Positions 8,675 through 16,663 of a stretch of DNA of 64,000 nucleotides are shown here, in pieces. The stretch comes from JACJXF01 sp038316435 (GTDB lineage Bacteria; Bacteroidota; Bacteroidia; Bacteroidales; GCA-2748055): contig JBBQAQ010000003.1 of NCBI GenBank assembly GCA_038316435.1, positions 1-64,000 on the forward strand. The letters run 5' to 3'. The position numbers were made by a program, and so were the translations under genes. Numbering within the stretch: position 1 is the stretch's first letter; the number at the start of each line of letters is the position of its first letter. A model generated the notes under the pieces. It saw only the letters and a program-made list of their open reading frames with translations, did not search any database and had not been told where the DNA came from.

Positions 8675-9922
8675 ATGGCTGATAAATCAACCTCATTAAA
8701 GCGCCTTCAGATCTCGAATTTCAAGCTGAATTCCCTGCTTGAGATAACTAATGCTATTAATGAAAATCTTTCTGTTGAAGATCTTTTAAAACGTTACAAG
8801 AAAATTCTAACCGAAGAACTTGAAATAGGAAAGGTTATAATTTTCAAGCTCAACGAAAATGTTTGGGATTGTATTATTAATGCTGGATTTCCCGAATCTC
8901 TTACAGAATCATTTAATCCGGGAGTTCAGTTACTTTCATTTACTGAAATAACCTTTATCTCTGCCGATCCTAACAGGTTTTCTGAAGAGGTTGACATCAT
9001 TATACCTGTTAACCATAAAGAAAAACCAGTTGCTTATGTATTAATTGGTGATGTTGATGAAGAATCCGATGGAATTAGTCCAATTATAAAACATCTCAGG
9101 TTTATACAAACACTATCGAACATCATTATTGTGGCCATCGAGAACATCAGATTGTATAATCAAAGTCTTCTCCAGGTAGCAATGAAAAGAGAAATGGAAC
9201 TTGCCTCAAAGATGCAGACTATGCTAATCCCCTCTCATAGCAAGCTTCCATGGAATAATAATATTCATTTTAAAGCATTTTATCATCCTCACTACGACGT
9301 CGGAGGAGACTATTATGACGTTATCGAACTCTCAAAAGATGAACTTGGTTTTTGTATAGCTGATGTATCTGGAAAAGGTATTTCTGCCGCGATTCTGATG
9401 TCAAATTTTCAGGCAAACTTACGTGCGCTTTTTATCCAGGGTGTGCAGCTAGAAACATTGGTTAAACTCTTAAATGAACGAGTTTTAAACAGTGCAAACG
9501 GCGAGAAATTTATAACTCTTTTTATCGCTCGGTATAATTTTGTCACTAATGATCTTGAGTTTATCAATGCGGGTCACAATCCCCCACTTTTATATGACCT
9601 TCAAAAGTCCAAATTAAGTCTATTAGAAAGTGGTTGTGTTGGGATGGGTATGCTGGATGAAATACCTGTAATAAATAAAGAAAGTCTTAAAATAACAGGA
9701 CCTACAAAACTTTTGCTATATACTGATGGACTAGTTGAACTTATTGAGGGTGATGACGTTGGTTATGGTTATAAATTTATAGAAAATGAAATATCTAATA
9801 CTCTTCCAATTGAACACAATCTGAAAGAAATTATCACTCTGCAAAAAATCGAAACCGGAAACCCTGCGATTTTTGACGATATTTCTATTCTTGGGATTGA
9901 GCTCTTTTTTGAAAATTCATAG
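8675..9922 (+). CDS. GAF-SpoIIE (PP2C-type) serine phosphatase
   Basis: A 415-residue RsbU/SpoIIE-like phosphatase. Residues about 20-165 look like a GAF sensor domain (ITNAINENLSVEDLLKRYKK...LSNIIIVAIENIRLYNQ). A short linker helix (MKREMELASKMQTMLIPS) leads into the PPM/SpoIIE domain, with the metal-binding motifs HYDVGGDYYDVIEL and FCIADVSGKGISAAILMSN, then FINAGHNPPLLYD and LLYTDGLVELIE. Such proteins normally dephosphorylate an anti-sigma-factor antagonist in a partner-switching pathway; no antagonist or anti-sigma gene is adjacent. Its end overlaps the convergent O-antigen ligase gene by 38 bases. Confidence 0.92.
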   Translation: MADKSTSLKRLQISNFKLNSLLEITNAINENLSVEDLLKRYKKILTEELEIGKVIIFKLNENVWDCIINAGFPESLTESFNPGVQLLSFTEITFISADPNRFSEEVDIIIPVNHKEKPVAYVLIGDVDEESDGISPIIKHLRFIQTLSNIIIVAIENIRLYNQSLLQVAMKREMELASKMQTMLIPSHSKLPWNNNIHFKAFYHPHYDVGGDYYDVIELSKDELGFCIADVSGKGISAAILMSNFQANLRALFIQGVQLETLVKLLNERVLNSANGEKFITLFIARYNFVTNDLEFINAGHNPPLLYDLQKSKLSLLESGCVGMGMLDEIPVINKESLKITGPTKLLLYTDGLVELIEGDDVGYGYKFIENEISNTLPIEHNLKEIITLQKIETGNPAIFDDISILGIELFFENS

Positions 9923-11351
9923 CCCTAGTATATCTTAGATCAAGGGCCACAATGGCCGCAGTAAAACCCCAAAATAAAGCTGAGGCTTTATCTGTATCTA
10001 AAAAGTTATTCAAAATTCCATGAATGTAATAAGTTATCAGCGATAACATAACTGATAAAACTAATACCCTTACTTGTTTACTTTTACTTTTCAAATAAAC
10101 ACGTATTCCAGTCAATAAAGTAAGAATAATAATTCCCAAAATACTTATCATTCCGAAGATTCCTTGTTCTGCTAATGGGCCAAGATATTCCGAATGAGCA
10201 TTACCAAGAGTGTGTGCATTGGTGGATATGCTGGTTTTCTCCCAGGAATTTTGAAAAGGCGCATATTGAAACATATAAGTTCCCGGACCCCATCCAAAAA
10301 AAGGCTTCTCTTTGAACATTCTAATAGCACAACTCCATCGGTTTAGTCGTTCAAGATTAGACGCATCAGTTTTAACGTTAGAAATAGATTTAACATGTTC
10401 TATCAGCTTGCCGGATGAAGTTTGCTTATTATCTTGCAATTTTATCATTAATTCAGTCTGAAAAGTAAAAAAAAGGCTAACGCTAATAATTGATATAGCA
10501 AGCAGATATTGCCACCGAATTCGTAGTATTAGTAATAACCATATCCCACCTGAAAATGCAAGACTAATCCATGTTGCACGAGTATATGAAAAAAGAGTTG
10601 CTGCAAAAAACAATAAAATTAAAACACTAAAAAATACACGTTTTAAAATGCTAATATTCTTCCAATAAATAATTAAAAGCCCGATAATAACGGGAATTAA
10701 CATACCTAAGGCCATTCCATAAGCAGTATGATCATTATAAAATGGCTTAACAACAGCGTGAGCTGCCATCTGGTTTAATAAGCCACGTGAGCTATGGCGT
10801 ATAAGGGCATAAATAATAACCATTGTAAATGGCGCAATATAAAGCCATATATAGTTTCTGATATTTTTTTTACTCTTGAAGATTTCAGACGCTATTAGGT
10901 AAAAAGCAATTATAAACCATAATCTGGCTATTAGAAACTTAAAAGACACCAAGGGCATTGAGCTTGTTAAACTTGTAAAAAAAATCCAGATAAGGTTAGC
11001 AAATACAGCAATAGTAACAGGATGTCTTAGAAAACGGATATCTATTCGATCACCAGAAAGATATTTAAGAAAATATAAGACCATTGCTCCGGCAAGCAAT
11101 GGTTCAGTAGGAAGAAACAGGTCAACACCAATTCCACGACCCATAAGATTAGTCAGCGGAATAGATAATGGCACAAAAAATACAATAAGATAAATATATT
11201 TATCTAGGGAAGAAAATGCCATCCAAACAATTAAAATCAGAATTGTAATGACTGGCAAATAAAAAATCTCATAGTGAATCAAAATAGTATTTAACACTAT
11301 GAATGCAAAAGCAATCAGGTAAACCCTGATATTACTTTCTTTTTCTGACAA
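9885..11351 (-). CDS. O-antigen ligase/polymerase family membrane protein (Wzy/WaaL-like)
   Basis: A 488-residue integral membrane protein with about 11-12 predicted hydrophobic helices and a large loop near residues 325-390. That loop carries the family's region RWSCAIRMFKEKPFFGWGPG and, after it, NAHSEYLGPLAEQGIFGM, the PF04932 signature with the essential histidine. It either joins O-antigen to lipid A core or polymerises repeat units; sequence alone does not decide. The Wzz-like gene 17 bases upstream suggests that the pair controls polysaccharide assembly. Confidence 0.88.
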   Translation of the reverse strand: MSEKESNIRVYLIAFAFIVLNTILIHYEIFYLPVITILILIVWMAFSSLDKYIYLIVFFVPLSIPLTNLMGRGIGVDLFLPTEPLLAGAMVLYFLKYLSGDRIDIRFLRHPVTIAVFANLIWIFFTSLTSSMPLVSFKFLIARLWFIIAFYLIASEIFKSKKNIRNYIWLYIAPFTMVIIYALIRHSSRGLLNQMAAHAVVKPFYNDHTAYGMALGMLIPVIIGLLIIYWKNISILKRVFFSVLILLFFAATLFSYTRATWISLAFSGGIWLLLILRIRWQYLLAISIISVSLFFTFQTELMIKLQDNKQTSSGKLIEHVKSISNVKTDASNLERLNRWSCAIRMFKEKPFFGWGPGTYMFQYAPFQNSWEKTSISTNAHTLGNAHSEYLGPLAEQGIFGMISILGIIILTLLTGIRVYLKSKSKQVRVLVLSVMLSLITYYIHGILNNFLDTDKASALFWGFTAAIVALDLRYTRAMNFQKRAQSQE

Positions 11352-11368
11352 TATGGATAAAAAAGTGT

Positions 11369-12388
11369 TTATGCCAGTTTCTTTTTAATATTGTCGTTAA
11401 GAATTAGAAGTATTAATCCTAGTAGAAACGCTGAAAGAGCAGAAACTATAACGATTATAGACTTTTTTGGATATGCTTTCTTTTCTGCTTTTACAGCCTT
11501 GTCTACAATAAATTTATGAGGAAGAGTGTTTTCGGCCTCAACTTTTGCTTCAACATACCTTTGTTTCATCCTGCTAATTACACTGGAAGTATTAGAAAGT
11601 TGTCCATTTAAAACATCATATGCACCGCCATATTTTGAAAGTATCTCAAATTTTTTTTCCAAAATTTTAATCGCCTGATCATTTCCGTTTACCAAAGCCC
11701 TGCCATAAGCCTCGTGGTATCTGTCAGCCTGTGCTTGATAATTATTTACGCCTAATGACCGAATCACATCCAATGAGTCCTTTAAAAGATTGTAGTTATT
11801 TAGTATCTCATTAAATTCCTTTTGCAATAAAAGAAATGCATCCATTGCCCTTTCATTTAACATGATATTATAAACCGTGTCTGAAAAAGCTGAAATATCG
11901 TTTGCAATATCCGCAGCATATTGGGGATCCTTATCCATAACATCTACCTGTACCGACATAAACTCTGTTCTTTTTATCCTGACATTTGACCTGAATGTTT
12001 CATTTAATTTGGTAAGCGGATAACCTGATGTTGTATCTATATTGTAATGTTTTAAAAGATTATACTTACTCACTATCCGGTTCTTAATCTCTTCAGAATT
12101 TAGTACCTGCAAAAGCTGTTCGGCCTGAACCTCATCACCTATCTCATAAATGGACGTTTTTCCACTATAATTATCTCCTAATAAATTCTTAGAAACAGAT
12201 GCGTTTGCAGTTGGAAACAAAATCACAGTTGATTTAAACATCGGAGTAATAGTGAAGGAAGCCAATATTGAAAGAAATATTGCGATAATTGTAATAATTG
12301 AAAGAGGTTTCCTTTTAGCCCAAATGTAAATAAGCAAGTCAGTTGAAGCAAAATCGTAATTAGCACTTCCCTTTTTGTCGTTTGCCAT
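11369..12388 (-). CDS. Wzz-type polysaccharide chain-length determinant protein
   Basis: A 339-residue inner-membrane protein with one transmembrane helix near residues 33-52 (SIITIIAIFLSILASFTITP) and another at about 312-332 before a short KKKLA tail. Between them is a large periplasmic coiled-coil region. The N-terminal FKSTVILFPT block matches the Wzz domain. There is no C-terminal tyrosine-kinase domain. It probably sets polymer length together with the following Wzy/WaaL-like gene. It begins 11 bases after tyrS and appears cotranscribed with it. Confidence 0.87.
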   Translation of the reverse strand: MANDKKGSANYDFASTDLLIYIWAKRKPLSIITIIAIFLSILASFTITPMFKSTVILFPTANASVSKNLLGDNYSGKTSIYEIGDEVQAEQLLQVLNSEEIKNRIVSKYNLLKHYNIDTTSGYPLTKLNETFRSNVRIKRTEFMSVQVDVMDKDPQYAADIANDISAFSDTVYNIMLNERAMDAFLLLQKEFNEILNNYNLLKDSLDVIRSLGVNNYQAQADRYHEAYGRALVNGNDQAIKILEKKFEILSKYGGAYDVLNGQLSNTSSVISRMKQRYVEAKVEAENTLPHKFIVDKAVKAEKKAYPKKSIIVIVSALSAFLLGLILLILNDNIKKKLA

Positions 12389-12399
12389 CGTTAAATATT

Positions 12400-13695
12400 T
12401 TATGTTTTAGATTTTATCCGAACTAAAAAATAGTTTTTCTTACCTTTTTGTACTAAAATGTATTTTCCATTTAAAAAGTCCGAAACTTTTATTACTCTAT
12501 ACTCAGAGTCGACCTTTTCTTTATTTATACTCAATCCGCCTCCCTGAATCATCCTCTTTAATTCTCCTTTGGAACTGAATACTCCGGTATCATCTGTTAA
12601 AAACTCAATGATCCCTCTTTCCTCAAATAGCTCCTTCAGTTCATGCTGTGGAACTCCTTCAAAAACAGCCAGAAACAATTCTTCTTTTAAACCATGAAGG
12701 GATTCCCTTGTTCCTTTTCCAAATAGTATTTCTGATGCATCAACCGCTGATTTATATTCATCTTCACTATGCACAAGACAAGTAAGTTCTTTCGCTAGTG
12801 CCTTTTGAAGTATCCTTTCGTGAGGCGCAATAAGATGCCTCTCAACTAAATTATTTATTTGCTCCTGAGTAAGTAGAGTAAATATTTTAACATATTTCTC
12901 TGCGTCTGAATCAGAAACATTCAGCCAGAATTGGTAAAACTTATAGGGAGATGTCCGGTTAGGATCTAGCCATACGTTCCCGTCCTCAGTTTTACCAAAT
13001 TTACCTCCGTCTGCCTTAGTTATAAGTGGACATGTTAAGGCAAAAGCTTCACCTCCATCAATTCTTCTAATTAATTCGGTTCCTGTGACGATATTTCCCC
13101 ATTGATCAGACCCACCCATCTGTAAACGGCAATTCTTCTCTCTATATAAATGCAAAAAATCATAACCCTGAACAAGTTGGTATGTAAATTCTGTAAACGA
13201 CATTCCAGTGCCTGAGTCAGAAGAAATACGCTTTTTTACAGAATCCTTTGACATCATATAGTTAACAGTAATGTGTTTACCGATATCTCTTATGAAATGA
13301 AGAAAGCTATAATCTTTCATCCAATCATAATTATTAACTATTTCTGCTTTGTTAAGTATTTCTGTCTCAAAGTCCAGAAACTTACCCAGTTGCTTTTTTA
13401 TACATTCCTGATTATGCTTTAAAGTAGCTTCATCAAGAAGATTTCTTTCCTGCGACTTTCCCGAAGGATCACCTATCATACCGGTAGCCCCACCAACTAA
13501 GGCAATTGGTTTATGTCCTGACACCTGAAAATGCTTTAGCATCATAACGCCCACCAAATGGCCAATATGCAATGAATCAGCTGTTGGATCTATTCCAAGA
13601 TAAGCACTGCTCATTTCTTTACTTAGCTGCTCCTCAGCACCCGGAGTGATGTCATGAATCATGCCCCTCCAACTTAGTTCCTCTATAAAATTCAT
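12400..13695 (-). CDS. tyrS: tyrosyl-tRNA synthetase
   Basis: TyrS attaches tyrosine to tRNA-Tyr. It is a class I synthetase, with the HIGH motif at residues 43-46 (HIGHLVG) and the KMSKS-type loop as KFGKT (232-236). The tyrosine/ATP-binding stretches GGATGMIGDPSGK and QMGGSDQWGNIVTG are intact. A C-terminal S4-like RNA-binding domain closes the 431-residue protein (GLSINKEKVDSEYRV). It leads a minus-strand unit that continues into the Wzz and Wzy-like genes. A TATCTTTG -7 box is read on the minus strand at 13719-13712. Confidence 0.97.
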   Translation of the reverse strand: MNFIEELSWRGMIHDITPGAEEQLSKEMSSAYLGIDPTADSLHIGHLVGVMMLKHFQVSGHKPIALVGGATGMIGDPSGKSQERNLLDEATLKHNQECIKKQLGKFLDFETEILNKAEIVNNYDWMKDYSFLHFIRDIGKHITVNYMMSKDSVKKRISSDSGTGMSFTEFTYQLVQGYDFLHLYREKNCRLQMGGSDQWGNIVTGTELIRRIDGGEAFALTCPLITKADGGKFGKTEDGNVWLDPNRTSPYKFYQFWLNVSDSDAEKYVKIFTLLTQEQINNLVERHLIAPHERILQKALAKELTCLVHSEDEYKSAVDASEILFGKGTRESLHGLKEELFLAVFEGVPQHELKELFEERGIIEFLTDDTGVFSSKGELKRMIQGGGLSINKEKVDSEYRVIKVSDFLNGKYILVQKGKKNYFLVRIKSKT

Positions 13696-13711
13696 TCCAA
13701 AAAAATTTTGA

Positions 13712-13719
13712 CAAAGATA
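13712..13719 (-). promoter_or_regulatory. Bacteroidota -7 box upstream of tyrS
   Basis: On the minus strand the sequence reads TATCTTTG, a full match to TAnnTTTG, 17 bases before the tyrS start codon. No convincing -33 TTTG is seen at the usual distance, so this is a candidate only. Confidence 0.4.
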
Positions 13720-13806
13720 ATAATACTTATTAATTAACTATTTTAACTCCAAATATTGCATTTTTGTTGTGCCGATCAAAATGATAGATATCAAAAAATC
13801 TATTCC

Positions 13807-14346
13807 TTATTCTTCTCCCACTGCAGCAGACTTAATCTTTATATCCTCTAATTTTTCTCTGACTTTTTCAAATTTAAGATATGGAAACACGAAAGGGGCA
13901 ACTAATGAAACAGGATTGTAAAGAAACGATTCTGATTTATCATTTTCTTTGATAAGAGATTTTGTTTTTTCTACTGAATCAATAATACTCATAAGAACAC
14001 TTAAAATAAAAACCCATTTAATTACATTAAAAAAAACACCTATAAGCCTGTTTACAAAGCCTAAAGCCATAGTCCTTACTAACTTATCAAAGCCCCATCC
14101 TATAAACCTTACTATTAAAAAAACAAGAATAAAAGTAAAGGCAAATGAAATCGTTTTCAAATACTTCGGATCAATATGAAACCATTTTTCAAAATATCCC
14201 TCGAAAAAAGAAGCGAAATGTATTGCAATATATACGCCCAAAATCAATGCTATTAATGATGCTATTGAAATAATAAACCCTTTTGTAAAACCTCGGTAAA
14301 TGCCCCATAATATAGGCAGGCCAATGATAATATCCAGATAATTCAT
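13807..14346 (-). CDS. CvpA family membrane protein
   Basis: A 179-residue inner-membrane protein of the CvpA family (named for colicin V production). The start MNYLDIIIGLPILWGIYRGF TKGF and the four hydrophobic segments (about residues 3-20, 24-45, 62-84 and 103-122) are typical. A charged cytoplasmic tail follows. The exact role is unknown; relatives affect envelope homeostasis. It lies 111 bases upstream of tyrS on the same strand and could share transcription. Confidence 0.88.
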   Translation of the reverse strand: MNYLDIIIGLPILWGIYRGFTKGFIISIASLIALILGVYIAIHFASFFEGYFEKWFHIDPKYLKTISFAFTFILVFLIVRFIGWGFDKLVRTMALGFVNRLIGVFFNVIKWVFILSVLMSIIDSVEKTKSLIKENDKSESFLYNPVSLVAPFVFPYLKFEKVREKLEDIKIKSAAVGEE

Positions 14347-14500
14347 AACTGTCTTATTTTAAACTTTGAAGTTCTCATTTTTATCTGATAATTCAACTTC
14401 TCGAATTGGTAATTCTTAATAAATATTTTAGGATAAGGAAACTGTCAGCTAGTATTAGCCGAAGCAAATGCTAATACTTTTGATTCAATTCAAAAACTAT

Positions 14501-14508
14501 TATATTTG
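14501..14508 (+). promoter_or_regulatory. candidate promoter of tRNA-Arg
   Basis: TATATTTG fits TAnnTTTG exactly, and TTTG at 14479-14482 lies 18 bases before it in the -33 position. The mature tRNA begins about 85 bases after the likely start site. The leader holds a GTGTTAACAC palindrome (14541-14550) and a TTATTTTG/CAAAATAA inverted repeat (14559-14579). Confidence 0.45.
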
Positions 14509-14599
14509 TAGCCGTTTTTAATACAATTGAAGAGTTTTATGTGTTAACACGAACAACTTTATTTTGCATAACAAAATAATCTATGCAAATAAATAATAT

Positions 14600-14671
14600 G
14601 GCCTCATAGTTCAAGGGATAGAACGGAAGTTTCCTAAACTTTAAATTCAGGTTCGAGTCCTGGTGAGGCTA
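14600..14671 (+). tRNA. tRNA-Arg (anticodon CCT)
   Basis: A complete cloverleaf is readable. The acceptor stem GGCCTCA (14600-14606) pairs with TGAGGCT (14664-14670), and A is the discriminator. The D stem is GTTC/GAAC. The anticodon stem is GAAGT/ACTTT, with loop TTCCTAA giving anticodon CCT, which decodes AGG. The T arm is TCAGG-TTCGAGT-CCTGG. CCA is not encoded. Confidence 0.95.
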
Positions 14672-14700
14672 CTAAAATGCTAATTTTGTAGTGTATAATT

Positions 14701-14732
14701 AAAAAACCCTGTTAATAATACAGGGCTTTTTT
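14701..14732 (+). terminator. intrinsic terminator after tRNA-Arg
   Basis: CCCTGT (14707-14712) and ACAGGG (14720-14725) form a stem around TAATAAT, preceded by an A run and followed by C and six T. It sits 30 bases after the tRNA. Confidence 0.8.
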
Positions 14733-14766
14733 ATATGTAAAGGAATTCTATTAAAATCCAAATTTG

Positions 14767-15350
14767 TTATTTAGCGGTCCAACTCCCGCTGATATCAGTA
14801 CCTCCATCACTGCTTATCCAATAGGTTCCGGTACCATTAGCACGCCAGTTAATATCAGCCTTTAATGCAGTGGCTTCAAAGTATTTAAAACTTCCACTAT
14901 TATCAGCATTTCCAACTTCATCAAAAGATGATGTGGTAAGTCCATCAACCCATAGCAAGCTTGCAAGAAATGTGTTACTTGTATTAATTGACCAATTATA
15001 GGTCCAAGTATATTTATCACTACGTTCTGAATAAGTCATCCAATAACTATATCCATTATACGTCCAGAATTTACTGTCGAATCACCTTTCTTTCTTTGAA
15101 TCTGAGTTCCTTCAGGGACTGCAAAAGAAGCACTATAACTGGAAATTGCATTGGCAAGGCCCATATAAGAAACTGCAATTATTGAACCATAATCAGTACT
15201 AGCATTAGCTTTAGCTTGAAATCCGACAGGAATTTCAACAATTTCTGTTCGATTGGCAGCTGTTGATTTCTATTTGTAGAGTTAAATATAACTTATTAGA
15301 ATCAAAATTTATAATACTTACAAATCTCTTGATGTACTTTACATGAATCT
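14767..15350 (-). pseudogene. frameshifted hypothetical exported or lipoprotein-like gene
   Basis: Three consecutive reading-frame segments on the minus strand join into one protein-like sequence. The first reads ...INFDSNKLYLTLQIEI (about 15350-15270). The second reads STAANRTEIVEIPVGFQAK to EGTQIQRKKG (about 15270-15080). The third begins DSKFWTYNGYSYWMTYSE and runs to a stop at 14767, ending WISSDGGTDISGSWTAK. Frame changes lie near 15270 and 15080, and a stop precedes the first segment, so the 5' end is missing. The product is not recognised; the last segment is rich in W, T, S and N, like secreted Bacteroidota proteins. Confidence 0.6.
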
Positions 15351-15360
15351 CCTAGAAAAA

Positions 15361-16152
15361 TCACCAATTCTCGTTTGTTTCTTTGATAACTTCTTCAGCT
15401 TTTTTACCTCCAAGGTACTTGTCGATAATATAGTGAAAAAGATAAATTAATGGGGTCAGTAGGATTGCAAAACTAACTTTATAGATATATTGAATTGTAC
15501 CCACCTGCAAAACCTGAACAAAGCTCCATTTACCCATAAAATAAAACGCAACAGTTAAAATCACATAACTGTCAATAAGTTGCGAAACAACAGTTGAACC
15601 AGTTGCTCTAAGCCAAAGCTTCTTATGTCCGGTAATTTTTCTAATCCAATGGAAAGTATAAACGTCAACGAACTGACTTAATAAGAAGGCTGTTATACTG
15701 CCTGCAATAATTGAGATCCCCTGACTAAATATCAATGTATAAGCGTAATTAATGTCAAGTGGATTACCGGAAAGATCCTTACCATTTAATTCTTGCCAGA
15801 AACCGGCAGGTGGTAATTTTGTACTTATTAATATAATTATTGAACAATAAAGTACTAGAATTGCAGCAAGAATAGATATTCTCTGAACTCCCGTCCTACC
15901 AAAGTATTCATTGACAATATCAGAAAGTATAAAGACAAAAGGCCAAATAAGAATACCAACACTCATATTCATGTCAAGCTTGCCATCACCAGAAAATGGC
16001 AATTGCCAATTTTCGATTCCTAAAAAATGAGATAAAGAAAATATTTTTACTCCTGTGAGTTCTGCCAGAATTACATTCGCAATAAATATTCCGGAAAGTA
16101 TGTAAAAAAGTCTGTTAAGCTTTTGATTTCCTTCGAGCTTTGTCGCACTCAT
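15361..16152 (-). CDS. queuosine precursor transporter (YhhQ/VUT family)
   Basis: A 263-residue inner-membrane protein of the YhhQ (DUF165, VUT_1) family, which imports the queuosine precursors preQ0 or preQ1 used for tRNA wobble modification. About six transmembrane segments are seen. The family motifs include NVILAELTGVKIFSL near the N-terminus, FVFILSDIVNEYFGR in the middle, and VDVYTFHWIRKITGHKKLW-LR followed by GSTVVSQLIDSYVIL. No preQ1 riboswitch was recognised upstream. The gene stands alone next to decayed sequence. Confidence 0.93.
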   Translation of the reverse strand: MSATKLEGNQKLNRLFYILSGIFIANVILAELTGVKIFSLSHFLGIENWQLPFSGDGKLDMNMSVGILIWPFVFILSDIVNEYFGRTGVQRISILAAILVLYCSIIILISTKLPPAGFWQELNGKDLSGNPLDINYAYTLIFSQGISIIAGSITAFLLSQFVDVYTFHWIRKITGHKKLWLRATGSTVVSQLIDSYVILTVAFYFMGKWSFVQVLQVGTIQYIYKVSFAILLTPLIYLFHYIIDKYLGGKKAEEVIKETNENW

Positions 16153-16331
16153 TTTTACGATCTTTAGTTAGCGTTCTGGTACATTTTAGCATAATATTCG
16201 AAATTACAATTATTCTTTAAAAAAACTATATAGTATTGATGGTTTCATTAAAAAAATAAAATACCCTTATGATCTAAGGCTTATACTTTTAACCCTTTTT
16301 TGCTGCTTTAAATAAGAAATGCCTCTTTACA

Positions 16332-16366
16332 TGTCTATTAATTGATAGTTTATCAATTAATAGACA
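16332..16366. repeat. perfect 16-bp inverted repeat, 3-base loop
   Basis: TGTCTATTAATTGATA (16332-16347) is followed by GTT and then its exact reverse complement TATCAATTAATAGACA (16351-16366). No T run follows on either strand, so it is not an ordinary terminator. It could be a protein-binding palindrome or the relic of a mobile element end. Confidence 0.75.
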
Positions 16367-16438
16367 CAAGCATCTCCCCTGAAAGTTCAGGCGTGATAGT
16401 GTTTCATAAGTTTATATAATAATATTTAAGATCGTCTA

Positions 16439-16610
16439 CTATGAAGTAATTCCCTTAAGATCCATAGCAGTTTTAACACGTTTTATAAATTCCCCCCTGC
16501 AACCCTTCTTCATCGATGCCTCTCGACCCTTGAGCAATAGTAAGCAAATGTTCAATTGAGGATTCGGACTTAAATGATAAATTTTTCAGATTAAATTGAA
16601 CTCATCGATT
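16439..16610 (-). pseudogene. remnant: C-terminus of a YfbK-like von Willebrand A protein
   Basis: On the minus strand one frame reads LKNLSFKSESSIEHLLTIAQ then GSRGIDEEG. After a one-base frame shift the next frame reads RGEFIKRVKTAMDLKGITS and stops at 16439. The pattern 'A-G-x-G-x-D-E-x-G-[YR]-R-x-E-F-I-x-L-V' is how the C-terminal domain of YfbK-type vWA proteins ends in Bacteroidota, as I recall it. Upstream the frame is closed, so only this tail survives. The family assignment rests on memory of that tail. Confidence 0.5.
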
Positions 16611-16663
16611 TATAATCCTAAATTTCGCAATTTTAACATTCTTTCTTTATTAATAACCGTAAA

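Larger units (their letters stand above)
16153..16663. other. 511-base region with hairpin and a gene remnant
   Basis: No intact gene is present between the divergent transporter and CotH genes. It holds the perfect inverted repeat at 16332-16366 and a minus-strand fragment at 16439-16610, both listed separately. The remainder is AT-rich with no other recognisable structure. Confidence 0.6.

Noticed and set aside
14541..14579. Palindrome GTGTTAACAC and inverted repeat TTATTTTG/CAAAATAA before tRNA-Arg, considered as an operator
   Set aside because: Short AT-rich palindromes are common in this sequence and no regulator is linked to it; kept only as a note on the leader.
16153..16240. A preQ1 riboswitch before the queuosine-precursor transporter
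   Set aside because: The minus-strand leader has no preQ1-type hairpin plus A-rich tail that I can pair.
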